From Acidobacteriaceae bacterium (GTDB lineage Bacteria > Acidobacteriota > Terriglobia > Terriglobales > Acidobacteriaceae), in assembly GCA_003156495.1 (NCBI GenBank), contig PMHC01000289.1, positions 1 to 12,129 on the forward strand: a stretch of DNA of 12,129 nt, given 5' to 3'. A model generated the notes under the pieces. The model was not told where the DNA came from. It saw nothing but the letters and a program-made list of their open reading frames with translations, and made no database searches. Both the position numbers and the translations under genes were made by a program. The stretch's first letter is position 1; each line of letters opens with the position of its first letter. Below are positions 1-6,375 of this stretch, in pieces.

Positions 1-141
1 GAAAAATATCGTACGTTATCGGCCAAATATAAATTACCCACGATTTACCATACGACTTACGTGTTGCGGCGCGTCTTGCGCTACCTGTATGCCCAAGGGA
101 TAATCACGTCCGACCTAAGTAGGGTTGTTCCAAAAATTTGA
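1..141 (+). pseudogene. tyrosine recombinase (phage-type integrase) fragment, N-terminal SAM-like core-binding domain
   Basis: The frame is open from the first base of the window to a TGA at 139-141, giving 46 residues. The stretch TTYVLRRVLRYLYAQGII followed by DLSRVVPKI resembles the end of the helical N-terminal DNA-binding domain of tyrosine recombinases, where a pattern like LRRFLRYL...G....DL...VP precedes the catalytic domain. In an intact enzyme about 180 further residues with the R-H-R-Y catalytic set would follow; here a stop codon comes directly after the VP motif and no catalytic residues are seen downstream. The 5' part lies outside the window. It converges on the virB3-like remnant, so it is probably a relic of the recombinase that once moved a conjugative element or island. 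The family call is by pattern only, from a short fragment, and is moderately sure. Confidence 0.55.
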
Positions 142-170
142 TACTACAAAAAAGCAAAAATTCCTTCTGC

Positions 171-512
171 TTACTCGAAAAGCGAGATCGTATGGTCAAC
201 AGCATTGACAGAGGAAGCCCGAGAGGCAAAAGGGACTACGCGTTGAATGCTCTGCTTGGCCGCGTCATAGCGCAGTTTGTAGCGCTCGGATTTGGCAAGG
301 ATGCTCAAGAATGCCGGATCGCTGGTCGTCGCCCAGCTGCCACCGATGAACACGGCAAATCCGGCAAACAGGCTATTGAAGAGGTTGAATACGCCAACAG
401 CTCCGACGCAGACGAAGTAATACAGCGTCCGCTCGACGCCAAGATATGTGAGTGGCTTGTGCAAGCTCTTGTAGACGCGGTGAATTCGCCAGCTATTAGT
501 GTGTGTTTGCAT
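171..512 (-). CDS. virB3: VirB3/TrbD-like type IV secretion inner-membrane protein, probably with an altered C-terminus
   Basis: A protein of about 113 residues from the ATG at 512; an upstream GTG at 548 would add 12 residues inside the pilin gene. VYKSLHKPLTYLGVER near the N-terminus is the typical VirB3 opening (VYKSL..PL..LGV.R). A hydrophobic double segment follows (about residues 29-58 from this start), then a W-x(5)-DP stretch and SERYKLRYDAAK, the conserved tail of the family. VirB3 is a small inner-membrane part of conjugation-type secretion machines and works with VirB4. The gene starts 23 bases after the pilin gene stops, the normal virB2-virB3 order. After about position 245 the remaining 24 residues (RVVPFASRASS onward) look unlike the family, and no virB4 follows: the next 140 bases carry a recombinase fragment on the other strand. 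I infer that the gene end was replaced at a recombination junction and that this is a non-functional remnant. Confidence 0.72.
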   Translation of the reverse strand: MQTHTNSWRIHRVYKSLHKPLTYLGVERTLYYFVCVGAVGVFNLFNSLFAGFAVFIGGSWATTSDPAFLSILAKSERYKLRYDAAKQSIQRVVPFASRASSVNAVDHTISLFE

Positions 513-535
513 CCTCGCCCCACACTCTCGTTGGC

Positions 536-856
536 CTAGCTTCCCCACAGCCAGGTCAAAACGTTGGTGGCCATCACGGCAATGCCTGTTCCAGCGGCGA
601 CTCCGGCCTGAGTCTTCTTCGCACCGGGCTCGCCGTGTGCGAACTGGTAGCCGCCGACCACGATGGCGATCAGGCTCACCACCTTGGCGACGGTTCCGGT
701 AAAGAGGGTTTGCAAAGATGTCAGGCCGGTATCGAAGGGCGAACTGCTAGCGCTAGCAATGGCAGGAAAGACAAGAAGCAGCGCAATGATACTGAGTTGA
801 GAGCGAATCCGGCGCAACGACTGACGCCGGGTGATGGGATTGGGCAGGACGTTCAT
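536..856 (-). CDS. virB2: VirB2/TrbC-like conjugative pilin precursor
   Basis: A protein of 106 residues from the ATG at 856; a GTG at 883 would add nine residues, but neither start has a strong ribosome site (a weak GAG lies six bases before the ATG). The N-terminus has basic residues (TRRQSLRRIRSQ) and a hydrophobic run ending in AIASAS, a long signal peptide with likely cleavage near residues 36-37 of this start. The mature part has two hydrophobic helices, VVSLIAIVVGGYQF and GVAAGTGIAVMATNVLTWLW, separated by a small basic loop (GEPGAKK). This is the standard topology of VirB2/TrbC pilins, which form the extracellular tube of type IV secretion systems. It lies directly upstream of the virB3-like gene. 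No other mating-pair, coupling-protein or relaxase gene is visible, so it appears to be an orphan remnant of a conjugation cluster. Confidence 0.75.
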   Translation of the reverse strand: MNVLPNPITRRQSLRRIRSQLSIIALLLVFPAIASASSSPFDTGLTSLQTLFTGTVAKVVSLIAIVVGGYQFAHGEPGAKKTQAGVAAGTGIAVMATNVLTWLWGS

Positions 857-1286
857 CGGCAGCTCAAGCGACCCGTTGGCCACAATATGCCGAAACGTAA
901 GCCGACTTCAGGTTCGGTGTCCAATAACCATTCGGGACTACGCTGTAACCGTTTGGAATAGATCTAAACAAGCGAATGAAGGTCTGGATGGGCCGGAGTA
1001 GACAGTTTTTGGGATAGGGATGCTTCGCGATAGGTCGAATTCCATATTGCCGTTTTATTTCTTGCCGTGAAATGATTTATTTCACGCTATGGACAGAATT
1101 AGGCTGCGCTGGTTTAGTAAAAAATCCAAGCCGGCTCAGCGGGTTTTTCCTGTCACCGTATTGACCAGTGCGCGTCAGACCGGAAAGCCACGCTAAGTCA
1201 ATCACTCGAGCCCAGTTATACTTCGCAAAAGTGGACAGATGTCCCTCTTTGCAAGCGCGACAATGAAGCATAAAGGAGAATCGACA
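857..1286. other. 430-base stretch without a recognisable gene
   Basis: I see no coding frame with family resemblance on either strand. An open frame on the - strand (1077-1463) runs antisense to the SDR pseudogene and shows no motif. The region holds the perfect palindrome at 1066-1086 and is more AT-rich than its neighbours around 1000-1080. It may contain the promoter of the former SDR gene that begins at 1287, but no convincing -35/-10 pair could be fixed by eye. Confidence 0.5.
1066..1086. promoter_or_regulatory. perfect 8-5-8 inverted repeat, possible operator
   Basis: The arms CGTGAAAT (1066-1073) and ATTTCACG (1079-1086) are exact reverse complements around a five-base spacer, GATTT. 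The size and symmetry suit a dimeric repressor site (TetR, LacI or similar). It lies about 200 bases upstream of the SDR pseudogene and no gene starts next to it, so it may be an orphan operator left behind by rearrangement. No T-run follows on either strand, so it is not an obvious terminator. Confidence 0.35.
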
Positions 1287-1577
1287 ATGCAAGAAATTGC
1301 GCAGAACAAAGTAGCCATCGTCACCGGATCGTCGCGCGGCATCGGCGCTTCCATTGCACGACGTCTCGCCGCGGAAGGCATCGTAGTTGTGATTAACTGC
1401 GCTGGGCGCAGCCGATGCGCAAGCCGTCGTTGAAGAGATCGAGAGCAAGAGAGGCAAAGCCACCGCAGTTCAGGCCGATGTATCGATCCCAACTCAAGCC
1501 GAGCTTCTCTTCGATCAGGCCAAGACGCTTTTGGGTGGAGTGGTCAGACACTGCGCGTGAATGGCGGCATTGCCTAA
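1287..1577 (+). pseudogene. short-chain dehydrogenase/reductase, frameshifted and truncated
   Basis: A good ribosome site (AAAGGAGA at 1272-1279) precedes the ATG at 1287. The first 40 residues are a clear SDR start: KVAIVTGSSRGIGASIARRL with the TGxxxGxG cofactor loop. Near 1408 the frame breaks, compared with the expected family sequence as if two bases were lost. The next frame continues the SDR (AADAQAVVEEIES, then TAVQADVS.P.QAELLFDQAKTLLGGV) to about 1543. A second shift, consistent with a four-base insertion near 1544-1547, restores the first frame and reads TLRVNGGIA, matching the NNAG strand region, and then stops at TAA 1575-1577. The catalytic S-Y-K half of the gene is absent. The product cannot be an active oxidoreductase. 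This was probably an NAD(P)-dependent FabG-like enzyme; its decay fits the other broken genes nearby. Confidence 0.8.
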
Positions 1578-1718
1578 TTTGGGTCGGCGCTTTTCAGTAG
1601 CAAGATGTTTGGGTACTTGGGGGAGATTCCGTCGGCATTACGTTCAATCTCAACAAAGATTTTTTTACGTAATAGACGACGGATCCGTAGCGTGCGGTGC
1701 ATTATCGCGAAGTAGGGT

Positions 1719-2483
1719 TTAGGCGGTGTAGCCGCCCGAAGCATAGATGGTTTGGCCAGAGATCCATCCAGCATCGGAGGATGCAAGAAAGGCTGCTGCT
1801 GTAGCGATGTCGATCGGCTGACCGATGCGCCCCAAAGGTGTTGCTGCCTCGGTCAGCTTCTGGAAGTCGCCATCAAGAAAGCCGGCTTCGTGTGCGCCTT
1901 CTGTTTCAACCATTCCAGGATTCAAGGCGTTGACGCAAATCTTCTTTGCACCAAGTTCCTTGGCAAGCGATCCGGTGATGGAGTTTACCGCACCCTTTGT
2001 GGCTCCATAAACCGCAATATTGGAAAAACCGGAAGCTGCAACAGAACCAATGTTGATAATGCTGCCGCCAGCCGGGTTGAAATGAGCGACTGCCGCCTGC
2101 GTCACGAGCAACAGGCCAAGGACATTGATGTTGAACTGCTTGTGAAAGTGTTCGGGGGTGATTCCTTCAAGCGGGGCGAATTCGTAGATACCAGCATTAT
2201 TCACCAGGATGTCAATCGGACCAAGTTGCTTGACGACACTCTCGATCATCGGTGTAATACTGGCGGGGTCTGAAACATTTGCCTGGAAGGCAATGGCCTT
2301 GCCGCCGGCAGCAAGAATGGCGTCAACGACTTTGTCTGCGCCGGTTTTGCTGCTGGAATAATTGACGGCAACGGATGCGCCGCGTACCGCCAATTCGCGC
2401 GCAATGGCCGCGCCAATTCCTTTGGATGCACCTGTGACAAGTGCAACTTTTCCTTGAAGACTCGCATTTTGTGTAGGACTCAT
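1719..2483 (-). CDS. classical SDR family NAD(P)-dependent oxidoreductase (FabG-like)
   Basis: 254 residues, the usual size of a classical short-chain dehydrogenase. The Rossmann cofactor loop TGASKGIG is at residues 17-24, NNAG at 95-98, and the catalytic set is intact as S147, Y159 and K163 (YGATK), with N118 or N120 as the structural Asn. The stretch VNYSSSKTG after the second beta strand has Asn/Ser rather than an acidic residue, which favours NADPH over NADH. A GGxTA-type C-terminus (SGGYTA) is typical. AAGGAG lies six bases before the ATG, supporting this start. The enzyme should interconvert an alcohol and a carbonyl group in the cytoplasm; the substrate cannot be deduced, and closest-match names such as 3-oxoacyl-ACP reductase would be over-precise. 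It stands alone on the - strand, between the SDR pseudogene and a remnant of a transporter. Confidence 0.93.
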   Translation of the reverse strand: MSPTQNASLQGKVALVTGASKGIGAAIARELAVRGASVAVNYSSSKTGADKVVDAILAAGGKAIAFQANVSDPASITPMIESVVKQLGPIDILVNNAGIYEFAPLEGITPEHFHKQFNINVLGLLLVTQAAVAHFNPAGGSIINIGSVAASGFSNIAVYGATKGAVNSITGSLAKELGAKKICVNALNPGMVETEGAHEAGFLDGDFQKLTEAATPLGRIGQPIDIATAAAFLASSDAGWISGQTIYASGGYTA

Positions 2484-2567
2484 GAATGGCTCCTTGGTCG
2501 CGAAGTCATTCGTTCGACAATTCGACGACTATCGAGTTGATTAAGGAAGGAGAAGAATAGATTCAGA

Positions 2568-2741
2568 ATGATTGTAAAATCGCGAAGATGCCGAAGGTTA
2601 TTTTTCTTGGAGTTTGGGCTCGTTATGAACGCCATCTTTCATCTTGGCTGGATTGATTCAGTGGCGGCCTTGGGCGCTGTTCCGGTTCTGATTATCGAAG
2701 ACAGGCGTGCGATGAAAGGGGATGTGTGTGCGTGTTGTTGA
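2568..2741 (+). pseudogene. C-terminal remnant of a CDF-like cation transporter
   Basis: A short frame from ATG 2568 to TGA 2739-2741 encodes 57 residues. From about residue 20 it reads MNAIFHLGWIDSVAALGAVP, then VLIIEDRRAMKGDVCACC. This resembles the last transmembrane helix and Cys-ended tail of small cation efflux proteins (pattern: NA.F...W.DP.AAL...P....EG..A.RG..C..C). These proteins export Zn, Co or Cd ions across the inner membrane. Everything upstream of the last helix, including the metal-binding Asp/His residues of the earlier helices, is missing: the first 17 or so residues are basic and unlike the family, and the SDR promoter region begins just before. I read it as a truncated relic. 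The family resemblance is from memory and the fragment is short, so confidence is moderate. Confidence 0.55.
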
Positions 2742-2976
2742 ACCAGCGCGCGATTGTTTTTTTGCGTGCCATGCATATAAGACGGGCCAATCTCATGGCA
2801 TATGATGGTGGAATTTACGCCTCCACTGGTTGCCTGTATTGTCAGCAATGCCGATTACAGCTTCACGGCGTTGCGTTCCACCAAAGAATGTGTCATAGCT
2901 ATTCCATCCCACTGTAACGCCGAACAAACTCAGAAAGTCGTTGAAATCGCGATTTCTGAGATGGTCTAGACGCAGT
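2742..2976. other. gene-free interval between transporter remnant and tetR
   Basis: No supported gene. A frame on the - strand (2793-3002) is open and rich in polar residues (GVTVGWNSYDTFFGGTQRR), which might be a decayed coding fragment, but I cannot place it in a family and it overlaps the end of the tetR gene. The interval ends in a set of palindromes described separately. Confidence 0.35.
2929..2960 (-). terminator. weak stem-loop downstream of the first tetR gene
   Basis: The arms CTCAGAAA (2929-2936) and TTTCTGAG (2953-2960) are exact reverse complements around a 16-base loop. On the - strand the hairpin begins 17 bases past the tetR stop codon and is followed by TTTG, so it could act as a weak terminator. 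Nested on the right side is the perfect 14-base palindrome GAAATCGCGATTTC (2943-2956), and a 6-3-6 hairpin (CTAGAC/GTCTAG, 2966-2980) overlaps the stop codon. The short T-run makes termination uncertain. Confidence 0.35.
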
Positions 2977-3579
2977 CTAGCTGATCGGCCGCGAGCCCGC
3001 AATCAGAATGTCTACGAGCCTTCTGGCACTTTGCTGCCAACCCGGGCCGGGCGCGACAAAAGCGGCTCCAAGCAAAGCCCTGAGAAGATCGAAGGGAACA
3101 ATATCTGGCTGAATTTCGCCACTCTCGACCGCGCGCTTCACCAACGCTCCGATCGCTTCCTGAACCATTCCATGCGAGCCCTCGTAGATCTTTGCTGGAC
3201 CTCCGGCTACGCTATTGAGCGCGGGGGCGATAATCCGCTTGGCTGCCAGATGATCGACAAACAGCAGCATCCAGGCACGCAAGGCATCGATCGGAACCAT
3301 AGTTTGAGAGAATTTGCGCTCTGCCGCGGCCAGCTTCTCTACCTCACTCCGATAGACCGCTTCGATCAGCGCGTCGCGGGTAGGAAAGTGGCGATAGAGG
3401 GTTCCCGCTCCAACCCCGGCCTGTTTGGCGATCTCGTCCAGGCTGGCATCTGCTCCAAAGTGTGTAAAGGCTTCTTTGGCCACTTCCAAAATGCGTTCGC
3501 GGTTACGGAGAGCATCGGTGCGTGGCTTTCGTGGGACGGGTTTTGACCGATTCGTTATCATCGCACAAAAAACTTGCAT
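2977..3579 (-). CDS. TetR/AcrR family transcriptional regulator of the adjacent reductase operon
   Basis: 200 residues. The N-terminal TetR DNA-binding domain spans about residues 25-75: RNRERILEVAKEAFTHFG is helix 1, and SLDEIAKQAGVGAGTLYRHF (46-65) is the helix-turn-helix with the family's GTLYRHF signature. The rest is the helical ligand-binding and dimerisation domain, ending DILIAGSRP. The start may be ATG 3579 (GGAG eleven bases upstream) or the in-frame ATG at 3561, residue 7; neither site is ideal. The gene is divergent from an aldo/keto reductase operon, and two identical-type inverted repeats lie between them. The usual arrangement is a repressor that blocks its own promoter and the operon until a small ligand binds. 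The inducer is unknown; a carbonyl compound or other substrate of the operon enzymes is the obvious guess. Confidence 0.93.
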   Translation of the reverse strand: MQVFCAMITNRSKPVPRKPRTDALRNRERILEVAKEAFTHFGADASLDEIAKQAGVGAGTLYRHFPTRDALIEAVYRSEVEKLAAAERKFSQTMVPIDALRAWMLLFVDHLAAKRIIAPALNSVAGGPAKIYEGSHGMVQEAIGALVKRAVESGEIQPDIVPFDLLRALLGAAFVAPGPGWQQSARRLVDILIAGSRPIS

Positions 3580-3580
3580 T

Positions 3581-3595
3581 CGGAGCGTGTCTCCG
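3581..3595. promoter_or_regulatory. TetR operator, copy 1 (CGGAG-N5-CTCCG)
   Basis: Perfect 5-5-5 inverted repeat CGGAGCGTGTCTCCG, preceded by ATT. It begins one base beyond the upstream-most ATG of the divergent tetR gene. A TTGCAT hexamer (3574-3579) lies immediately to its left, so bound repressor would cover a likely core promoter of the + strand operon and the leader of tetR. The second copy 29 bases away makes chance unlikely. Confidence 0.7.
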
Positions 3596-3609
3596 GTTAT
3601 CTATTTATT

Positions 3610-3624
3610 CGGAGGCTTTCTCCG
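3610..3624. promoter_or_regulatory. TetR operator, copy 2 (CGGAG-N5-CTCCG)
   Basis: Perfect inverted repeat CGGAGGCTTTCTCCG, again preceded by ATT and followed by a T-rich tail. The arms are identical to copy 1 while the five-base spacer differs, which is the expected signature of two binding sites for the same dimer. Centre-to-centre distance is 29 bases. It sits 83 bases upstream of the aldo/keto reductase start. Confidence 0.7.
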
Positions 3625-3706
3625 TTTTTAGCGGAACCGGCATTCGTTCGTCAATTCCGGCCGATGGAAATCTTCAAAAAGAACAACGGTTCTGGGAGGA
3701 ATTACG

Positions 3707-4594
3707 ATGTTTCAACAAACGGGTTTGGCAGGCAACTTTACCCTGCCAGGCAGTTCGCTCAACGTAAACCGCGTGGGTTACGGGGCGATGCAGCTTGCCG
3801 GCAGAGAAGGCAGCAAACTGGTATGGGGGCCTCCTCGAGATGTTGATGGCGCCATTGCGCTCTTGCAGGAAGCTGTCGCAAGCGGCGTGAACCACATCGA
3901 TACTGCTGATTTTTATGGGCCATACGTTACTAACCAGATCCTGCGTAAGGCGCTCTCGCCTTATCGCGAAGGCTTGGTCATCGTGACCAAGGTCGGCGCT
4001 CTGCGCGGCGAAGATGGATCGTGGCTTCCGGCGTTCAGCCGCGAGGAACTGACGGCTGCGGTGCACAGCAATCTGCGCAATCTCGGCCTCGATGTGCTCG
4101 ATGTAGTCAATCTGCGCATCATGTTCGACGTGAGTCAGCCGGCAGAAGGTTCCATCGAAGCACCGCTGACCGTTTTGGCAGAACTGCAGCAAAAAGGGTT
4201 GATCCGGCATATCGGACTGAGCAACGTTACGCCCACGCAAATTGCAGAAGCGCGGCGCATCGTCGCCATCGCCTGCGTGCAGAATCATTACAATCTGGCA
4301 CATCGAGTCGACGATGCACTGATCGAAAAGCTTGCCCAGGACGGCATCGCATACGTTCCATTCTTTCCATTGGGTGGATTCTCTCCGCTGCAATCCGATG
4401 CCTTGTCGAATGTGGCCTCGCTCCTAAACGCCACGCCGATGCAGGTTGCACTAGCGTGGCTTCTGCAGCGCTCACCTAACATTCTGGTGATTCCGGGAAC
4501 ATCTTCCCTTCAGCATCTTCGCGAAAATCTGCAGGTAGCCACATTACAAATCCCTGCAGAAGTGCGGGCCACTCTCGATGCGATGGTCAATTAA
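3707..4594 (+). CDS. aldo/keto reductase (AKR superfamily, YdbC-like)
   Basis: 295 residues. GGGAGGA lies about six bases before the ATG. The TIM-barrel landmarks are in order: G-Y-G-A-M-Q (24-29), HIDTADFYGP with the catalytic D65 and Y70, VTKVG with K95, LIRHIGLSNV (165-174), QNHYNL (192-197), PFFPLGG (218-224) and the NADPH-binding VIPGTSS..HL.EN (261-274). The fourth catalytic residue, normally the His of a LxH motif after the fourth strand, is replaced: DVVNLRIM has R137 at that place. That variant is, as far as I recall, seen in the YdbC-like branch, and it changes activity rather than abolishing the fold. The enzyme should reduce an aldehyde or ketone with NADPH in the cytoplasm. It is the first gene of an operon with an epimerase-like protein and an SDR, controlled by the divergent TetR protein. 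Confidence 0.93.
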   Translation: MFQQTGLAGNFTLPGSSLNVNRVGYGAMQLAGREGSKLVWGPPRDVDGAIALLQEAVASGVNHIDTADFYGPYVTNQILRKALSPYREGLVIVTKVGALRGEDGSWLPAFSREELTAAVHSNLRNLGLDVLDVVNLRIMFDVSQPAEGSIEAPLTVLAELQQKGLIRHIGLSNVTPTQIAEARRIVAIACVQNHYNLAHRVDDALIEKLAQDGIAYVPFFPLGGFSPLQSDALSNVASLLNATPMQVALAWLLQRSPNILVIPGTSSLQHLRENLQVATLQIPAEVRATLDAMVN

Positions 4595-4672
4595 ATCGCT
4601 GAGCATGCGGTCGTTCCTCTGCGCCAGTGCTCGTATCAGCAAAAAGTCGAGCCTCTATGAAAGGAGTAATCC

Positions 4673-5557
4673 ATGCGAGTTTTTGTTACAGGAGCCACCG
4701 GATTTATTGGCTCCGCTATCGTCAAAGAGCTGATCGGCCTGGGGCATCAGGTGCTTGGTCTGGCACGCAGCGATGCCGGCGCACAGGCGGTTACCGCAGC
4801 CGGGGCCGAGGTACATCGGGGCGATCTGGAGGATCTTGCCAGCCTGCGCAGCGGAGCGGCGGCAGCAGATGCGGTGATCCACACCGCTTTCATTCACGAC
4901 TTTTCCAAGTTCAAACAGAACTGTGAGATTGATAGACTGGCCATTGAAACGATGGGCGAGGTACTGGCCGGTTCTAACAAGCTTCTGATCGTTACAGCCG
5001 GAACCGCTGTGGCAAAATCCGATCCGAATGCTGCGGCCACCGAAGACGATCCGCCGCTCAGTTCGAAGATCGCCCACCGTGCATCGGAAGAAGCCGCCGG
5101 TGCGGTTGCGGCAAAGGGTGTGCGTGTGGCTGTGGTGAGATTGCCGCAGGTTCATGACACGTCAAAGCAAGGCCTTGTCAGTTACGCAATTCAGGTTGCC
5201 CGCGAAAAAGGCGTCGTCGCTTACATCGGCGATGGGCTCAATCGCTGGTCTGCGGTTCATCGTCTGGACGCGGCGCACTTGTTCTGTCTGGCGCTGGAGA
5301 AGGGCGAGGGCAATGTGCGCTATCATGCCGTTGCCGAAGAAGGCGTCTCCGCACGCGAAATTGCCGAGACAATTGGACACGGCCTGCATCTGCCTGTGGT
5401 TTCGATTACGGCAGAAGAAGCTCCGGCATACTTCGGCTGGCTCGCTCCATTCGCGGGTTGGGATCTTTCGGCCTTGAGCGCCAAAACACGCGCGCAATTG
5501 GGTTGGGAGCCCACAGGACCGACGCTCATCACCGATCTCAAGAACATGCGCTACTAA
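4673..5557 (+). CDS. NAD(P)-dependent epimerase/dehydratase-like protein (atypical SDR)
   Basis: 294 residues, with AAAGGAG six bases before the ATG. The N-terminal Rossmann motif VTGATGFIGSAIV (G7-x2-G10-x2-G13) and GDLEDLASL (50-58) are typical of extended/atypical SDRs. The usual YxxxK catalytic pair is not present: the aligned segment reads AHRASEEAA (H135, E139), so classical epimerase chemistry is doubtful. The C-terminal substrate part keeps RWSAVHRLDAAHLF, a signature of the SDR_a5-like branch, and the end segment AQLGWEPTGPTLITDL is typical of this group. It may be a reductase with different catalysis or a redox/NADP-sensing protein. The gene follows the aldo/keto reductase by 78 bases and precedes an SDR gene by 32, the same strand throughout, so the three are probably one transcript. 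Confidence 0.9.
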   Translation: MRVFVTGATGFIGSAIVKELIGLGHQVLGLARSDAGAQAVTAAGAEVHRGDLEDLASLRSGAAAADAVIHTAFIHDFSKFKQNCEIDRLAIETMGEVLAGSNKLLIVTAGTAVAKSDPNAAATEDDPPLSSKIAHRASEEAAGAVAAKGVRVAVVRLPQVHDTSKQGLVSYAIQVAREKGVVAYIGDGLNRWSAVHRLDAAHLFCLALEKGEGNVRYHAVAEEGVSAREIAETIGHGLHLPVVSITAEEAPAYFGWLAPFAGWDLSALSAKTRAQLGWEPTGPTLITDLKNMRY

Positions 5558-5589
5558 TCCACATCGAAGCAGATAAAGGAGCACAAAGC

Positions 5590-6345
5590 ATGGCCAACAA
5601 GATTGCCATCATTACCGGCGGAAGCCGCGGCCTGGGCCGCAATACGGCTATCAATCTTTTGAAGCGCGGTGTGGATCTTCTCTTCACCTACCGCGCCAAC
5701 CAGAAAGAGGCCGAGAGCCTTGTGCGCGAAGCCGAATCCATGGGGCGAAAGGCTGCGGCCTTTCCTCTCGACACAGGAGAGATTCACCGCTTCGACGGAT
5801 TCGCCGCTGAAGTGCGCAAAACGCTCGCAGACTGGGGCGTTGAGCGTTTCGACTATCTCGTGAACAACGCCGGCAACTCTCTTCATGCAAGCCTTGCGGA
5901 AACAACAGAAGCCCAGTTTGACGCGGTCTTCAGTGTGCATGTCAAGGGCGTTTACTTTCTGACGCAGAAGCTGCTTCCGCTGATGAACGATGGCGGGCGT
6001 ATTGTGAACATTTCGTCGGGGCTGGCGCGCTTTGCATTGCCTGGCAGTTCCGCCTACGGAGCAGCCAAGGGAGCCGTCGAAGTTCTGACCCGTTACATGG
6101 CCAAGGAACTTGGGCCCCGCAGGATCACTGCAAATGCCGTTGCTCCCGGCGCCATCGAAACGGATTTCAGCGGCGGCATGGTGCGCGATAACCCCGAAGC
6201 AAACAAGATGGTCGCCGGCTTCACGGCGCTTGGTCGCGCCGGTGTGCCCGATGACATCGGCCCCATGATTGCCGCGCTGCTCTCGGATGAAAATCGCTGG
6301 GTCAACGGCCAGCGTATCGAAGTTTCCGGCGGCATGGCGCTGTAG
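5590..6345 (+). CDS. classical SDR family oxidoreductase
   Basis: 251 residues from the ATG at 5590, which has AAAGGAG seven bases upstream; an open frame continues further upstream but runs through the preceding gene and is not needed. TGGSRGLG (9-16) is the cofactor loop, VNNAG (91-95) the stabilising motif, and S143, Y156 and K160 (YGAAK) the catalytic triad. APGAIETDF (185-193) follows the active site and SGGMAL ends the protein. After the second strand the sequence is FTYRANQKEAE, with R35 where NADPH-preferring enzymes often carry a basic residue. It is the last gene of the aldo/keto reductase operon. With three different reductase-type proteins in a row under one repressor, a shared role in carbonyl detoxification or modification of one metabolite is plausible, but the substrate is not visible from sequence. 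Confidence 0.94.
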   Translation: MANKIAIITGGSRGLGRNTAINLLKRGVDLLFTYRANQKEAESLVREAESMGRKAAAFPLDTGEIHRFDGFAAEVRKTLADWGVERFDYLVNNAGNSLHASLAETTEAQFDAVFSVHVKGVYFLTQKLLPLMNDGGRIVNISSGLARFALPGSSAYGAAKGAVEVLTRYMAKELGPRRITANAVAPGAIETDFSGGMVRDNPEANKMVAGFTALGRAGVPDDIGPMIAALLSDENRWVNGQRIEVSGGMAL

Positions 6346-6375
6346 GAAAGTTACCGTCTTTGCTCTCGCGTCAAC

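Noticed and set aside
1232..1250. Small inverted repeat GGACAGATGTCC near the SDR pseudogene, considered as an operator
   Set aside because: Five-base arms with a two-base gap are expected by chance at this window length, and no second copy was seen.
1077..1463. Open frame of 128 residues on the - strand over the SDR pseudogene
   Set aside because: Composition is irregular and the SDR signal on the + strand explains the sequence.
2793..3002. Open frame on the - strand with GVTVGWNSYDTFFGGTQRR, considered as a decayed outer-membrane receptor or other gene
   Set aside because: I could not match it to a family with any certainty; it overlaps the tetR 3' end and has no start signal.
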